Assembly: GCF_003053845.1 (NCBI RefSeq)
Contig: NZ_QAYG01000001.1
Location: forward strand, 626,078 to 690,077
Source: Breoghania corrubedonensis
GTDB taxonomy: Bacteria; Pseudomonadota; Alphaproteobacteria; Rhizobiales; Stappiaceae
Direction: 5' to 3'
DNA length: 64,000 nt
Part shown: piece by piece, positions 28,286 to 38,173 of the stretch
Layout of the letters: each line of letters starts with the position of its first letter
How positions within the stretch are numbered: position 1 is the stretch's first letter
Program-made: the position numbers and the translations under genes
Notes under the pieces: generated by a model
What the model was told of the DNA's origin: nothing
What the model saw: the letters and a program-made list of their open reading frames with translations, nothing else
Database searches by the model: none

Positions 28286-31105
28286 TCAGAAGCGGACGGA
28301 AAGGCGTCCCGCGAAGCTGTGGTCCCTGCTGTCGTCCGCGAACTGGCCGGAATAGCTCACGTCCACATGCACATCCGGCGAGACGGTGATGTCGAGCCCA
28401 GCTTCCACAAGCGCCGCGTCATCGGCAATCGGCGTTCCCGAAACCGTGAAGGAATTGCCTCCGGAAAAGGCCGCGGTGATGGAGCTGTCCACATCGCCGA
28501 AGGCATGACGCCAGCCAATCCCGCCCGATAGGGTGGCGTCAACATCGTTCAGGAGCTGGAACGCGGAGGACAGACGAAGACCCAGCGTCGTGAAGCCGAC
28601 ATCGGCATCGCTGTCTTTCACCGTCAGCCCTGCGGCCGTCGTCTCTGTATAGCCATCGGTGTGAACGCCGACATAGGCAAGCCCCGCATAGGGATCGAGC
28701 GTCACGCCGCGATACGGCACGGCATAATCCGCCTCGCCGAAGACCTGCAGCGTGCGCGCGTCATAGGACGCCTGCGGGCGATAGGTCGTGGCACCAATGG
28801 TGGCGCCGCGCGTACTCTCCACATCGTGCCAGGTGTTGGCTGCGCCGAAACTGAACGTCATTGGCCCGAAAGCAGCACCGCCATAGGTGGCCAGGGTGTA
28901 GGTCCTGGAGTTGGACGACGAGGCCAGATCGTCGACATCGTAAAAGCTGCGCCCATAGCCAGCCGCAAGCCCCAACCGGAAGACCTCGCCAAAGGCCATG
29001 TCCGCGCCCGCCATCACCCCGGCGGACGAGCGGTCCATCGAGGAACCGCCTCGGCCGATCGTGCCGATACTGCCGTAGGCCTTGCCCCAGACATTGAGGC
29101 CGAGCGGTTCATCCGGATTGTCGCCGTGGGTGCCAATGGCGCCCGTGGACACATTGCCGAATGCGGTACGGACCCGGCCGTTCATGATGGAACGCAAGTC
29201 GGCGGTATCGAGGGCCATCGCGCTCGCGGTGCTCGCATGTGCCTCGCCGGACAGCCCGGCGAAGGCGGTGCGCGCGTCTGCGGTGCTCAGGCTGGCGATC
29301 TCGTTGTAGAGACCCGACCCCGACCCCATCCCTTCCACGGCTGCGCCCACCTGGCGCTGGGCGGATGTTGCCGCGATATCGGCGAAGGCGACGGAAGAAC
29401 GGGAGACGTCAAGAGAGACGGCATTTGTGCCATAGGACAGGCTGAACGTCAGAAACGGCAAATCGGCCGCCTTCTCGAGATCATCAAACGTTGTGGCGAT
29501 CGTATTGCCGGCGGTCAGGATCGTGTAGCTTGTGCCGACGGTATAGAGGCCGGAGGCATCGGAGATCACAACGGTGCCGGCAAGCGTGGCAGTTCCCGCG
29601 ACCTTGATAAGGCCGGTGGCGCCCGCATTGTCGATCGTCACCGTGTAGGCCGCACCATTCAACTGGGTAAAGTCGCCGCCGACATCGAGTGTGCCCGCAA
29701 CAGCGAGCGACCCGGCGCTGAGGTCGACATTCCGGGAATAGTTCTGATCTCCGACGAGCGTCCAGTCGCCGCCCGCAACGTTCAGTACCTCGAAGTTCTT
29801 CACATCGGCGATCGAGCCCTGTTCGAACCCGTCCAGATTGAGCGTGTCGGTGCCGTCTCCGCCGTCGATCGTGCCCTTGAAGAGAGAGCCGGTGACAGCG
29901 GTCAAGGTGTCGTTTCCGCCGCCCATATCCAGTGCCAAACCGTTGGCGCCGGAAATCGTCCCGGAATTCGAGACTTCGTCGTCCTGGTTGCCGACGAGCC
30001 TGATGCCGTAGCCGTTCAAACCCGCGATCGTGCCTTCGTTGGCGATATAGGTCGCATAGGGGGCGGCGCCGTTGTCACTGTCATCGATCAGGATACCATT
30101 GCCTGCCCCGCTGATCCGCGAGGAGCTGCCCAGATTGAGAATGGAGCCGCCACCGGCCGCTATGCCCTCGGATGTGTTCGCCGAACCGTCCTTCTCACCC
30201 TTGGCACCGGTTCCCTGGATCGTGCCGTAATTGGTGATATCGGCCAGACCGTCGATATCGACCCCGTCGCCGTCGCCATCCGTCGATACGTTATCGACCG
30301 TTCCGGTAATGGTGCCGTAATTCGTCACGGTACCGTCGCCATCCGATCCGACGCCGGATCCGTTGCGGCCGATGATCGTGGCCGATTCCTCGTTTGTGAC
30401 GTCCAGGTCCGTATCGGTGGTGATGCCGTGATGCGCGCCCGAGATCAGGCCGTAGTTACGGATCGTGGCGGTATTTCCCTGCAGATCGATACCATCCGAT
30501 TTGCTGTCGGCTCCATCGTAGGCCACGATCTCCCCATAGTTGATCACCGTTGCGCCGCCCGGACGCAACGCGTCGGCAGCCGTCGACTGGATCACACCTG
30601 TCTTGGCATTGGTGATCGTGACGGTCAGATCCTTGTCCGACAGGTCATCCAGGTCGATAGCCTGACCATCGCCGGTAGAAATGATCGTGCCGGAATTCTC
30701 GATCGTGACGACGCCTTCGACGCCCTTCTTGCCGGCTTTCAACTTGATGGCATCGTCATAACCGGAGATCGTCGCGCCGTCCGTGTTGACGATCTTCAGG
30801 TAAAGTTCGCCGTCTTTATCGGACTCGATCGCACGGTCGTCGGAGGACGCGATCGTGCCGGAATTGGTGAGGGTGACACCGCCGCTGTCGGAGTTGTTGA
30901 CGTAGACGGCCGGATCACCCGCCACATCGACGGCGCCGCCGGCCTCTACCGTCAGACTGTCGCTGCCGTTCAGTTCGATCTGGGAGGAGACCGTCTCGTC
31001 CGGCCCGACGACCGTATCGCCCGCCAAGGCGGCCAGGGGCGCGACGGAACTCAAAAGGATGGCCACAAGCGCGACGTTTGCCACGCGTACGGATGATGTC
31101 GACAT
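28286..31105 (-). CDS. Autotransporter (type Va secretion) outer-membrane protein
   Basis: 939 residues from MSTSSVRVANVALVAIL, which begins a clear signal peptide ending in ALAG; the frame continues upstream without a signal. The passenger (about residues 35-640) is made of Gly/Asp-rich repeats such as NYGTITGT, NYGTIQGT and NSGTIS, the pattern of a parallel beta-helix. The C-terminal roughly 280 residues are the 12-strand barrel (NVWGKAYGSIG, GVMAGADMAFG, FAGRLSVRF, ending in aromatic F). It would be exported by Sec, inserted by BAM, and expose the beta-helix on the surface; adhesion is the common role. The passenger ligand is unknown. Confidence 0.9.
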   Translation of the reverse strand: MSTSSVRVANVALVAILLSSVAPLAALAGDTVVGPDETVSSQIELNGSDSLTVEAGGAVDVAGDPAVYVNNSDSGGVTLTNSGTIASSDDRAIESDKDGELYLKIVNTDGATISGYDDAIKLKAGKKGVEGVVTIENSGTIISTGDGQAIDLDDLSDKDLTVTITNAKTGVIQSTAADALRPGGATVINYGEIVAYDGADSKSDGIDLQGNTATIRNYGLISGAHHGITTDTDLDVTNEESATIIGRNGSGVGSDGDGTVTNYGTITGTVDNVSTDGDGDGVDIDGLADITNYGTIQGTGAKGEKDGSANTSEGIAAGGGSILNLGSSSRISGAGNGILIDDSDNGAAPYATYIANEGTIAGLNGYGIRLVGNQDDEVSNSGTISGANGLALDMGGGNDTLTAVTGSLFKGTIDGGDGTDTLNLDGFEQGSIADVKNFEVLNVAGGDWTLVGDQNYSRNVDLSAGSLAVAGTLDVGGDFTQLNGAAYTVTIDNAGATGLIKVAGTATLAGTVVISDASGLYTVGTSYTILTAGNTIATTFDDLEKAADLPFLTFSLSYGTNAVSLDVSRSSVAFADIAATSAQRQVGAAVEGMGSGSGLYNEIASLSTADARTAFAGLSGEAHASTASAMALDTADLRSIMNGRVRTAFGNVSTGAIGTHGDNPDEPLGLNVWGKAYGSIGTIGRGGSSMDRSSAGVMAGADMAFGEVFRLGLAAGYGRSFYDVDDLASSSNSRTYTLATYGGAAFGPMTFSFGAANTWHDVESTRGATIGATTYRPQASYDARTLQVFGEADYAVPYRGVTLDPYAGLAYVGVHTDGYTETTAAGLTVKDSDADVGFTTLGLRLSSAFQLLNDVDATLSGGIGWRHAFGDVDSSITAAFSGGNSFTVSGTPIADDAALVEAGLDITVSPDVHVDVSYSGQFADDSRDHSFAGRLSVRF

Positions 31106-31276
31106 GAAGGACGCCCCCAAAGCACAGATTTGAACTGTGCCTATCGAGGGTCTGTGACATTCCGATAACAGTCGAGTCGATGTCCGGTGCCATTTGCGAA
31201 CGGCGTCACGCACAGAGAGGGCCCGGCGGGATCGCCAGACCCTGATTGATTGAGATCGTCGTCGGGAGGTCGGCGA

Positions 31277-31915
31277 TCACGCGTCGGGTTGGGCAACCAT
31301 GCGCAGATAAGGCTTCAGCGTGCGGAAGCCGTCCGGGAACGCCTTCTTCGCGTCCTCGTCGGACACGGTCGGAACGATGATGACATCCTCGCCGTGCATC
31401 CAGTTGGCAGGCGTTGCAACCTTGTGCTTCGCAGTGAGCTGAAGCGAATCCACCACGCGCAGCACTTCATTGAAATTGCGCCCCGTGGAGGCGGGGTACT
31501 CGATCTTCAGCTTGATCTTCTTGTCCGGCCCGATGACGAAGAGCGAACGCACCGTCGCCGTATTGTCCGCGTTCGGATGGATCATGCCGTAGGCGGTCGC
31601 GACCGTTTTCGAAGGATCGGCGATCAGAGGGAAGTTCAGCGCGACACCCTGCGTCTCCTCGATATCGCCAATCCAGGCGCGATGATCCTCGATCGGATCG
31701 ACCGAGAGGCCGAAGACCTTCACGCCACGCCTGTCGAATTCGTCCTTGAGCTTCGCCGTCATGCCCAGCTCGGTGGTGCACACGGGCGTGAAATCGGCGG
31801 GGTGAGAGAAAAGGATAGCCCAGTGACCGTCGATGGCATCGTGGAAATGCAGCGGACCTTGCGTGGTCTCGACTTCGAAGTCCGGAGCGGTATCACCGAG
31901 AAGAAGCGCGGACAT
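31277..31915 (-). CDS. 1-Cys peroxiredoxin (Prx6 group)
   Basis: 212 residues from MSALLLGDTAPDF; a longer frame upstream reads through the promoter. The peroxidatic cysteine lies in DFTPVCTTELG near residue 45, within the PxxxTxxC context. The C-terminal extension with YPASTGRNFNEVLRVVDSL and ATPANW is characteristic of the Prx6 subfamily; no resolving cysteine is visible, so it is likely 1-Cys. It reduces hydrogen peroxide and alkyl peroxides. The promoter region carries two copies of a 14-base direct repeat. Confidence 0.93.
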   Translation of the reverse strand: MSALLLGDTAPDFEVETTQGPLHFHDAIDGHWAILFSHPADFTPVCTTELGMTAKLKDEFDRRGVKVFGLSVDPIEDHRAWIGDIEETQGVALNFPLIADPSKTVATAYGMIHPNADNTATVRSLFVIGPDKKIKLKIEYPASTGRNFNEVLRVVDSLQLTAKHKVATPANWMHGEDVIIVPTVSDEDAKKAFPDGFRTLKPYLRMVAQPDA

Positions 31916-31950
31916 GAAAACCTCCTGATCGCAAAAAGGGAAAATCAAAC

Positions 31951-31987
31951 CTAACGGCAGCGCACATAAAAATCTAACGGCAGCGCA
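31951..31987. repeat. Tandem 14-base direct repeat upstream of the peroxiredoxin gene
   Basis: CTAACGGCAGCGCA occurs at 31951-31964 and again at 31974-31987, a 23-base period separated by an A/T-rich linker. It lies 36-72 bases upstream of the peroxiredoxin start codon on the minus strand. It may be a regulator binding site or a small duplication. Confidence 0.7.
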
Positions 31988-32095
31988 AAAAATAAAGGCC
32001 AGAGCGCGACCGCCCGAAGACGATCGCGAACCGGCCATCCAAATTCAATAGGCGAAATTCAATCGGTAAACGTCCCGCAGCAAAGTGCGGACAGA

Positions 32096-33901
32096 TCAAT
32101 CTTCCATCTTGAGCGCCTGGATGAACGCTTCCTGCGGAATTTCCACCTTGCCGAACTGGCGCATGCGCTTCTTGCCCTCCTTCTGCTTGTCGAGCAGCTT
32201 GCGCTTGCGGGTGGCGTCGCCGCCATAGCACTTGGCCGTGACGTCCTTGCGGAGCGCCGACAGCGTCTCGCGGGCGATCACCTTGGCGCCGATGGCGGCC
32301 TGGATCGGGATCTTGAACATGTGCCGCGGGATCAGTTCCTTGAGCTTCTCGCACATGGCGCGTCCGCGGCGTTCGGCTTGGCTGCGGTGGACGAGCACGG
32401 AAAGCGCATCGACCGGCTCATCGTTCACCAGGATCGACATCCTGACCAGATCGCCCGCGCGGTAATCGGTGAGATGGTAATCAAACGAGGCGTAGCCCTT
32501 GGAGACGGACTTCAGCCGATCGTAGAAATCGAACACCACCTCGTTGAGCGGCAGGTCGTAGACCACCATCGCACGCGAGCCGACATAGGACAGGTCGACC
32601 TGAATTCCGCGCCGGTCCTGGCAGAGCTTGAGGATCGCGCCGAGATATTCGTCCGGCGTCATGACCGTCGCACGGATCCAGGGCTCCCGGATCTCCTCGA
32701 TCTTGACCACATCCGGCATGTCGGCCGGATTGTGCAGCTCGATCTCGGTGCCATCGGTCAGCGACATCTCGTAGACCACCGAAGGCGCAGTGGCGATGAG
32801 ATCGAGATCGAATTCGCGCTCGAGCCGCTCCTGGATGATTTCCAGATGCAGAAGCCCCAGAAACCCGCAGCGAAAGCCGAAACCGAGGGCGGCGGAGGTT
32901 TCCATCTCGAAGGAGAAGCTCGCGTCGTTGAGGCGCAGCTTGCCCATTGCGGAGCGCAGATCCTCGAAGTCGGCCGCATCAACCGGGAACAGGCCGCAGA
33001 AGACCACCGGCTGGGCCGGTTTGAAGCCCGGCAGGGCCTGCGCACAGGGCTTGCGGTCATCGGTGATGGTGTCGCCGACGCGAGTGTCCGCCACCTCCTT
33101 GATGGAGGCCGTGAACACGCCGATCTCACCCGGCAACAGCTCTTCCTTGACCAGCAGCTTCGGCGTCATCACGCCGACGCGGTCGACATCGTAGACGGCA
33201 CCGGTACGCATCATGCGGATGCGCTGACCCTTCTTCAAGGAACCGTCGATGATGCGCACCAGCACCATCACGCCGAGATAGGCGTCGTACCAGCTGTCGA
33301 CCAGCATGGCCTTCAGCGTCGCATCCGGATCGCCTTCGGGAGGCGGCAGGCGGTGGACGATCGCCTCCAGCACATCCTCGATACCAAGGCCGGTCTTCGC
33401 GGAGATCATGACCGCATCGGAGGCATCGAGACCGATCACATCCTCGATCTGTTGCTTGATGCGATCGGGTTCGGCCGCGGGCAGATCGATCTTGTTGAGG
33501 ACGGGGACGATCTCGTGATCGTTGTCGAGCGCCTGGTAGACGTTGGCGAGCGTCTGTGCCTCCACGCCCTGGCTTGCATCGACCACCAGCAGCGAGCCTT
33601 CGCAGGCAGCGAGCGAGCGCGAGACCTCGTAGGCGAAGTCGACGTGGCCCGGGGTGTCGATCAGGTTCAGGAAATATTGCTTGCCGTCCTTGGCATTGTA
33701 GATCAGCCGGACGGTCTGCGCCTTGATCGTGATGCCGCGTTCCCGCTCGATGTCCATCGAGTCGAGCACCTGCTCCTTCATTTCGCGCGCGGCGACGGTG
33801 CCGGTCGACTGGATCAGCCGGTCGGCCAGCGTCGACTTGCCGTGGTCGATGTGGGCGACAATGGAGAAGTTGCGGATGTGGTCGAGTTTCTGCGTCGTCA
33901 T
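32096..33901 (-). CDS. lepA: Elongation factor 4 (LepA), back-translocating GTPase
   Basis: 601 residues, the standard size. GTPase motifs are [14 protein letters not shown] (G1), the [12 protein letters not shown] switch, [12 protein letters not shown] (G3) and [11 protein letters not shown] (G4). The LepA-specific C-terminal domain follows, ending near [18 protein letters not shown] (landmark KEGKKRMRQ). It binds ribosomes and is a quality-control factor in translation and assembly. The start codon is the first ATG of the motif-bearing frame. No convincing Shine-Dalgarno precedes it. It is separated from the small peptide gene by a terminator. Confidence 0.97.
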   Translation of the reverse strand: MTTQKLDHIRNFSIVAHIDHGKSTLADRLIQSTGTVAAREMKEQVLDSMDIERERGITIKAQTVRLIYNAKDGKQYFLNLIDTPGHVDFAYEVSRSLAACEGSLLVVDASQGVEAQTLANVYQALDNDHEIVPVLNKIDLPAAEPDRIKQQIEDVIGLDASDAVMISAKTGLGIEDVLEAIVHRLPPPEGDPDATLKAMLVDSWYDAYLGVMVLVRIIDGSLKKGQRIRMMRTGAVYDVDRVGVMTPKLLVKEELLPGEIGVFTASIKEVADTRVGDTITDDRKPCAQALPGFKPAQPVVFCGLFPVDAADFEDLRSAMGKLRLNDASFSFEMETSAALGFGFRCGFLGLLHLEIIQERLEREFDLDLIATAPSVVYEMSLTDGTEIELHNPADMPDVVKIEEIREPWIRATVMTPDEYLGAILKLCQDRRGIQVDLSYVGSRAMVVYDLPLNEVVFDFYDRLKSVSKGYASFDYHLTDYRAGDLVRMSILVNDEPVDALSVLVHRSQAERRGRAMCEKLKELIPRHMFKIPIQAAIGAKVIARETLSALRKDVTAKCYGGDATRKRKLLDKQKEGKKRMRQFGKVEIPQEAFIQALKMED

Positions 33902-33967
33902 GGCCGCTCAGATAGCATTGAGCGCTGCCGGCGCAAAGCGGAATTGGTGAACGGGTGGACGAAGGGC

Positions 33968-34000
33968 ACAAAAACGAAGAGGGCCGCACATGGCGGCCCT
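33968..34000 (-). terminator. Rho-independent terminator after the 31-residue peptide gene
   Basis: On the minus strand AGGGCCGC-CATGT-GCGGCCCT forms an 8-bp stem, followed by CTTCGTTTTTG. It lies between the small peptide gene and lepA, so it would end a short transcript before lepA. Confidence 0.75.
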
Positions 34001-34030
34001 CCGTGAGATCGATATGACCTTGGGTCCGGA

Positions 34031-34126
34031 TCAGATCCCGACGGAACCGCACGTTGCCAGAGGTTGCTCCTGCACCGACACCTTCCGCCCAGACATCAGG
34101 GCCATAGTCAGGGTCTCACTCGACAT
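34031..34126 (-). CDS. Putative 31-residue peptide gene
   Basis: A 31-codon frame with an excellent Shine-Dalgarno, AAAGGAGGTGA, placed 5 bases before the ATG. The peptide begins MSSETLTMALMSG and ends PLATCGSVGI, with a single cysteine. It has no membrane segment. It lies 60 bases after the P-loop kinase gene on the same strand and is followed by an intrinsic terminator before lepA. I do not know the family. Possible readings are a regulatory leader, a ribosome-associated peptide, a RiPP precursor, or a small stand-alone protein; no modifying enzyme is adjacent. The ribosome-binding site and terminator are the evidence that it is expressed. Confidence 0.5.
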   Translation of the reverse strand: MSSETLTMALMSGRKVSVQEQPLATCGSVGI

Positions 34127-34186
34127 GGGCTCACCTCCTTTCGATTGTTGACGACGGTTGCGGAAATAGTGCTTGGCCGGGTCCCT

Positions 34187-34711
34187 TCAAGAGCACCCGG
34201 CGCGATCGCGCACATCGCTCAGGAATCCGTCAATCTCGGCAGCTCTGGTAAAACGGTAGCAGGACTTGTCAGTGAGGGCGCCTTCGTGAAGCCGGCGCAT
34301 CTTCTCCCGCGCGGTCTTGCGGGTTCTCCAGATCCAGACCAGAAACGATATATCGAAGCGCTCGGGGCAGCCCGGCGGAAGATCCGGGCGGGCGTATCCA
34401 TAATGACGCAACGTGCGCCTGAGGACGCGAAACATGCGCAATGGCAGCGGCACGTCGAGCCAGATCAACGTGTCGCAGCGTTCCAGCCGATCCGCCCAGG
34501 TGGGCGAATGCCCACCCTCGAAAATCCAGCACGGCCGGGCATGGGCTTCCAGACAGAGCACGTCGACCTCCGCCTTTGGGCGCAGAACCCAACCGCTCTG
34601 CCAAAGCAACTGGTCGATATGAACGACCGGCAGGCCCGTAACCTGCGCGAGCGAACGCGCAAGCGTGGACTTGCCCGAACCGGGTTGTCCGACAATCATG
34701 ACACGCCGCAT
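34187..34711 (-). CDS. P-loop kinase / adenylate-kinase-like ATPase (FlaR-like)
   Basis: 174 residues from the ATG at 34711, with GGTGG eight bases upstream; a GTG one codon earlier is the alternative. Walker A is VMIVGQPGSGKSTLARSL. It has HIDQLLWQSGW, GGHSPTWADRLERCDTLIWLD (a lid/NMP-type core) and a C-terminal basic region. This is the group sometimes called topology-modulation protein FlaR or AAA-like kinase; the true substrate is unknown. It precedes the 31-residue peptide gene by 60 bases. Confidence 0.82.
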   Translation of the reverse strand: MRRVMIVGQPGSGKSTLARSLAQVTGLPVVHIDQLLWQSGWVLRPKAEVDVLCLEAHARPCWIFEGGHSPTWADRLERCDTLIWLDVPLPLRMFRVLRRTLRHYGYARPDLPPGCPERFDISFLVWIWRTRKTAREKMRRLHEGALTDKSCYRFTRAAEIDGFLSDVRDRAGCS

Positions 34712-34737
34712 CACGCCACCTTTCGCGTCGCCTCAAC

Positions 34738-35778
34738 TCAGCGCGCCTGCAACACCGCGATACATTGCTTCGGCAACGCCGCGAGCGTCAGCGGAGGCTT
34801 CGGCTTCGCCGGCTTTGCGTCAGGCTTGGGCACCCAGGGTTCATCCGACATCCACCAGGCGAGAGCCTTGCCGCAGCCATCGCCCGGAGGCGGAGCCGCC
34901 TGGTTCTGGCAGGCACCGTCTCCGGCAGGACATTTCAGCCGAACGTGGAAATGATAGTGGTGGCCCCACCAGGGCCGCACCACCCGCAGCCATGCGCGGT
35001 CCCCTGTCTCGAACACGCACAAGGCCTTCTTGATGCCGGGCGAGACGAAGATGCGAGCAACGCGGGGATCCTTGGCGGCGCGGCGGATGAGCCGGGCATG
35101 GGCAGCCGTGAATTTCTTCGGATCGACCGTGCGGTCCGCTCCGGCAACATCCAGGCGGCCGCGCAGCATGGAGACGGCCGAGACGTTTTCCCGCTCGGAC
35201 GCAGTCATGATGTGATCGGGCATCTGTTTCAGCCAGATATCCGCATCGAGACCGATCTGGTGGCTGGCATGGCCCGAGGTCATGGGCCCGCCGCGCGGCT
35301 GCGCCATGTCACCGATCATCAGCCCGCGCCAGCCGAGCTTCGGCGCATCGCGGCCCAGATCTTCCAGATAGTCGATCAGTTCCGGCTGGCCCCAGAAGCG
35401 ATTGCGCGACAAACGCATGACCTGGAAGCCCGGGCCGTTTTGTGGAAGCGCGACGGCGCCGGCCTGACAGCCCTTGGCATAGGAGCCGATAGCCTGAGGT
35501 TTCATCGGCGCGGGGCCGGTCATCTTGCCGAAGAAATCGCGGGCCGGAGTGTTCATGCGCACCGTTATCGGGGCCTGAACGTGCGCCTGCAGGCGCGAGG
35601 GGGCCGATGCCCTGGCCGGCGGCACCACGGGGGAACCCGACGGCGTTGCCGCACCTGTTGGTTTGGGAACGGGGAGCGTGGCTTGCGCCCACACCGGCGA
35701 GGGCGACAAGGCGGACACGGAGGCAAGGACCAACGCTGCACGGACGGCCCAGAAAACCGGCGCGAAATGGCGCATCAT
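34738..35778 (-). CDS. mepA: Penicillin-insensitive murein endopeptidase
   Basis: 346 residues from the ATG preceded by GGAAAGGAGAAACGG; a TTG six codons earlier is less likely. An N-terminal signal peptide (LVLASVSALSPSPVWAQ) places it in the periplasm. Zinc ligands are in GHASHQIGLDADIWL and WWGHHYHFHVRLKCP, matching the MepA (M74) HxG...D and HxH arrangement. The extra Cys pairs in CPAGDGACQNQ and DGCGKALAWW are typical for the family. It cleaves D-Ala-mDAP cross-links in peptidoglycan. Confidence 0.92.
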   Translation of the reverse strand: MMRHFAPVFWAVRAALVLASVSALSPSPVWAQATLPVPKPTGAATPSGSPVVPPARASAPSRLQAHVQAPITVRMNTPARDFFGKMTGPAPMKPQAIGSYAKGCQAGAVALPQNGPGFQVMRLSRNRFWGQPELIDYLEDLGRDAPKLGWRGLMIGDMAQPRGGPMTSGHASHQIGLDADIWLKQMPDHIMTASERENVSAVSMLRGRLDVAGADRTVDPKKFTAAHARLIRRAAKDPRVARIFVSPGIKKALCVFETGDRAWLRVVRPWWGHHYHFHVRLKCPAGDGACQNQAAPPPGDGCGKALAWWMSDEPWVPKPDAKPAKPKPPLTLAALPKQCIAVLQAR

Positions 35779-35889
35779 CCGTTTCTCCTTTCCCAAAGAT
35801 CGCCATGTCGCACAGACGATTCGCTGGCACCAATTGAGTGTGGCAATCGTGAGTACATTGTGGCCTTGCGGCGGGCAAAAAACGCGGGA

Positions 35890-36696
35890 TCAGCCGCCGC
35901 GGCCTTCTGCACCCAACACCGCCCCGCCGACACCGAATTCTGCAAGCGCGGGCAGAAGGCGCCCTTCGATATCCTGCGGACGCGAAAGGCGATGATCTCC
36001 GTCGCGGATCAAGGTGACGGTCACGTCGCTTGACGGCAGGCGCGACACCAGTTCCATCGCGTGCTGCCACGGCACATCCGTATCCTGCATGCCCTGAAGG
36101 ATGCGTACCGGACAGCCGGGATCGATGGAGGAGCCCAGAACAAGGTTCCTGCGCCCGTCCTCGATCAGCTCGCGGGTGTAGATATATGGCTCGTCGGCGT
36201 ATTCGGACGGACGTTCGTAGCGCCCTGTGGTCTCGATCTGGTGCTTCACGTCGTCCGGGAATTCCTTCCACAGGAGTTCCTCGGTGAAATCGGGTGCTGG
36301 GGCAACGAGCACCAGACCAGCGACATTGCCGCTCTGCTTGCGTGACAGGGCGAGCAGGAGTGCAAGCCACCCGCCCATCGACGAGCCGATGATGACGGTC
36401 GGCTGCTGGCAGAAACGGTCGAAGACGGCCTGCGTCTCCTCCAGCCAGCGCGAGATGGTGCCTTCGACGAATTCGCCGCCCGATTCGCCGTGGCCGGAAT
36501 AGTCGAACCGCGTCACCGCATTGCCGGCCTCGCGGGCGACGCGTGCAACCTCCACCACCTTGGAGCCCAGCATGTCGGACTTGAAGCCGGACAGCCAGAT
36601 GACCCCGGGCGCCTTGCCCGGTTCGTGGCGCACGGCGATCTGCCTCGACGCAGAGCCTTCGCCCACGGAAAGGAATTGCGGTTCGCGCTCACTCAT
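35890..36696 (-). CDS. Alpha/beta hydrolase
   Basis: 268 residues. It has the oxyanion strand VIWLSGFKSD, a nucleophile elbow GSSMGG with the catalytic Ser, and DGDHRLSRPQDIEG, which supplies the catalytic His. The acid is probably the Asp in MQDTDVPW. The fold places it with carboxylesterase/hydrolase-fold proteins of unspecified substrate. It is divergent from the glycosyltransferase gene, about 70 bases away. Confidence 0.85.
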   Translation of the reverse strand: MSEREPQFLSVGEGSASRQIAVRHEPGKAPGVIWLSGFKSDMLGSKVVEVARVAREAGNAVTRFDYSGHGESGGEFVEGTISRWLEETQAVFDRFCQQPTVIIGSSMGGWLALLLALSRKQSGNVAGLVLVAPAPDFTEELLWKEFPDDVKHQIETTGRYERPSEYADEPYIYTRELIEDGRRNLVLGSSIDPGCPVRILQGMQDTDVPWQHAMELVSRLPSSDVTVTLIRDGDHRLSRPQDIEGRLLPALAEFGVGGAVLGAEGRGG

Positions 36697-36768
36697 CTAA
36701 TAGGTTTCCCGTCAAATGCCTCGCCCCCGGATTCGGGTGTCGCACAGGCGCAAGGAGAAGAAAACCCC

Positions 36769-37914
36769 GTGACGACGATCCTTCAGGTGGTGCCCGAACT
36801 TGAAACCGGTGGCGTGGAGCGCACGGCGGTCGACATCGCGCAAGCCTGCAGGGCGCGCGGCTGGCGGGCCCTGGTGGCAAGCCAGGGCGGGCGTCTGGTG
36901 GCCGAACTGGAGGCCGTCGGCGGCGAGCACATCGCCATGCCGCTCGCCTCGAAAAACCCGTTCATCATGGCCGCAAACGCAGGCAGGCTCGCGGAAATCG
37001 TGCGCCGCGAGCAGGTGTCCCTCGTTCATGCCCGCAGCCGCGCGCCCGCCTGGTCCGCGCTTCATGCGGCACGAAAGACCGCCGTGCCCTTCGTCACCAC
37101 CTATCATGGCGCCTATGGCCAGAAGAACGCGCTCAAGAGCCTCTACAATTCCGTGATGGCACGGGGCGATGCGGTCATCGCCAATTCGCACTACACGGCC
37201 GGACTGATCCGCGACAGACACGGCGTATCGGGCGAGCGCGTAACGGTGATCCATCGCGGCACGAATATCGCCGAGATCGCCCATGTTCCGCAGGAGCGCA
37301 TCGCCACGCTTCGCACCGCATGGGGCGTGGATGCGGGCACGCGCGTGGTGCTCCAACTTGCCCGGCTCACGGCCTGGAAAGGACAGGGCGTCACGATCGA
37401 CGCGTTCGCCGCCCTTGAACCGACGCTTCGCTCGGGCTGCATGCTGATCCTCGCCGGAGATGCGCAGGGCCGGGAGAATTACGTTTCCGAACTGGAGGCG
37501 CGTATCGCTGAGCACGGCCTTGCCGGACGCGTCCGCCTTGTGGGCCACTGCGCGGATGTGGCAGCCGCCATGAACGCGGCCGACGTTGTCGCCGTTTCCT
37601 CCATCGAACCGGAAGCCTTCGGCCGTGCGGCGGTCGAGGCACAGGCCGCCGGCCGGCCCGTCATCGTCTCTGACCTCGGCGCTGTTCCCGAGACCGTGAT
37701 CGCGCCACCGCAGGTTGCGGCCAACGAGCGCACCGGCTGGCGCATCGCGGCGAACGACTCGCCCGCACTCGCCGAAACGCTACAAGAGGCGCTGATGCTC
37801 GATCCTGCCGGACGGGAGGCCCTCGCCGCGCGCGCGCGGGCCAATGCGGCCCGTTTCTCGCTGGAAGCGATGTGCGACGCCACGCTTGCGGTCTATAGCC
37901 GCCTTCTCGTCTAA
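36769..37914 (+). CDS. GT4-family glycosyltransferase
   Basis: 381 residues from a GTG preceded by AAGGAGAAGAAAACCCC; the frame is open upstream but overlaps the divergent hydrolase. The N-terminal domain shows LQVVPELETGGVERTAVDIA, with the GGVE acceptor loop. The C-terminal nucleotide-sugar domain has LQLARLTAWKGQG and the E-x7-E motif in EPEAFGRAAVEAQAAG. It probably adds a sugar to a cell-envelope polysaccharide or LPS precursor. Acceptor and donor cannot be read from sequence. Confidence 0.9.
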   Translation: MTTILQVVPELETGGVERTAVDIAQACRARGWRALVASQGGRLVAELEAVGGEHIAMPLASKNPFIMAANAGRLAEIVRREQVSLVHARSRAPAWSALHAARKTAVPFVTTYHGAYGQKNALKSLYNSVMARGDAVIANSHYTAGLIRDRHGVSGERVTVIHRGTNIAEIAHVPQERIATLRTAWGVDAGTRVVLQLARLTAWKGQGVTIDAFAALEPTLRSGCMLILAGDAQGRENYVSELEARIAEHGLAGRVRLVGHCADVAAAMNAADVVAVSSIEPEAFGRAAVEAQAAGRPVIVSDLGAVPETVIAPPQVAANERTGWRIAANDSPALAETLQEALMLDPAGREALAARARANAARFSLEAMCDATLAVYSRLLV

Positions 37915-38173
37915 ACCATTGGAAATTAGCCCTTCCGCGCCTATATGGGATGGCGTGAGGCGATACGACACTCCCCACTTGCTTTGGCGAGCTTGGTTGA
38001 CTTTTCCGCACTTTCGCGGAATTCTGACGTTTGCAACGTAAGCGCGCTGACCTTGATGCCCTGCTCGTGCGCATGCCGGGCGGGGCGGAGTTGCTTCCGG
38101 CAACCCAAAGGGCCTTTGTCGCGTTTCGTCTCTATTCGAACCACGATCGGCAATTACAGAGGAGATACCGACC

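Noticed and set aside
28661-31096. Plus-strand open frame of 811 codons
   Set aside because: Antisense to the autotransporter passenger repeats, which make both strands stop-poor; no domain visible.
32321-34006. Plus-strand open frame of 561 codons
   Set aside because: Antisense to lepA; no motif, and lepA is certain.
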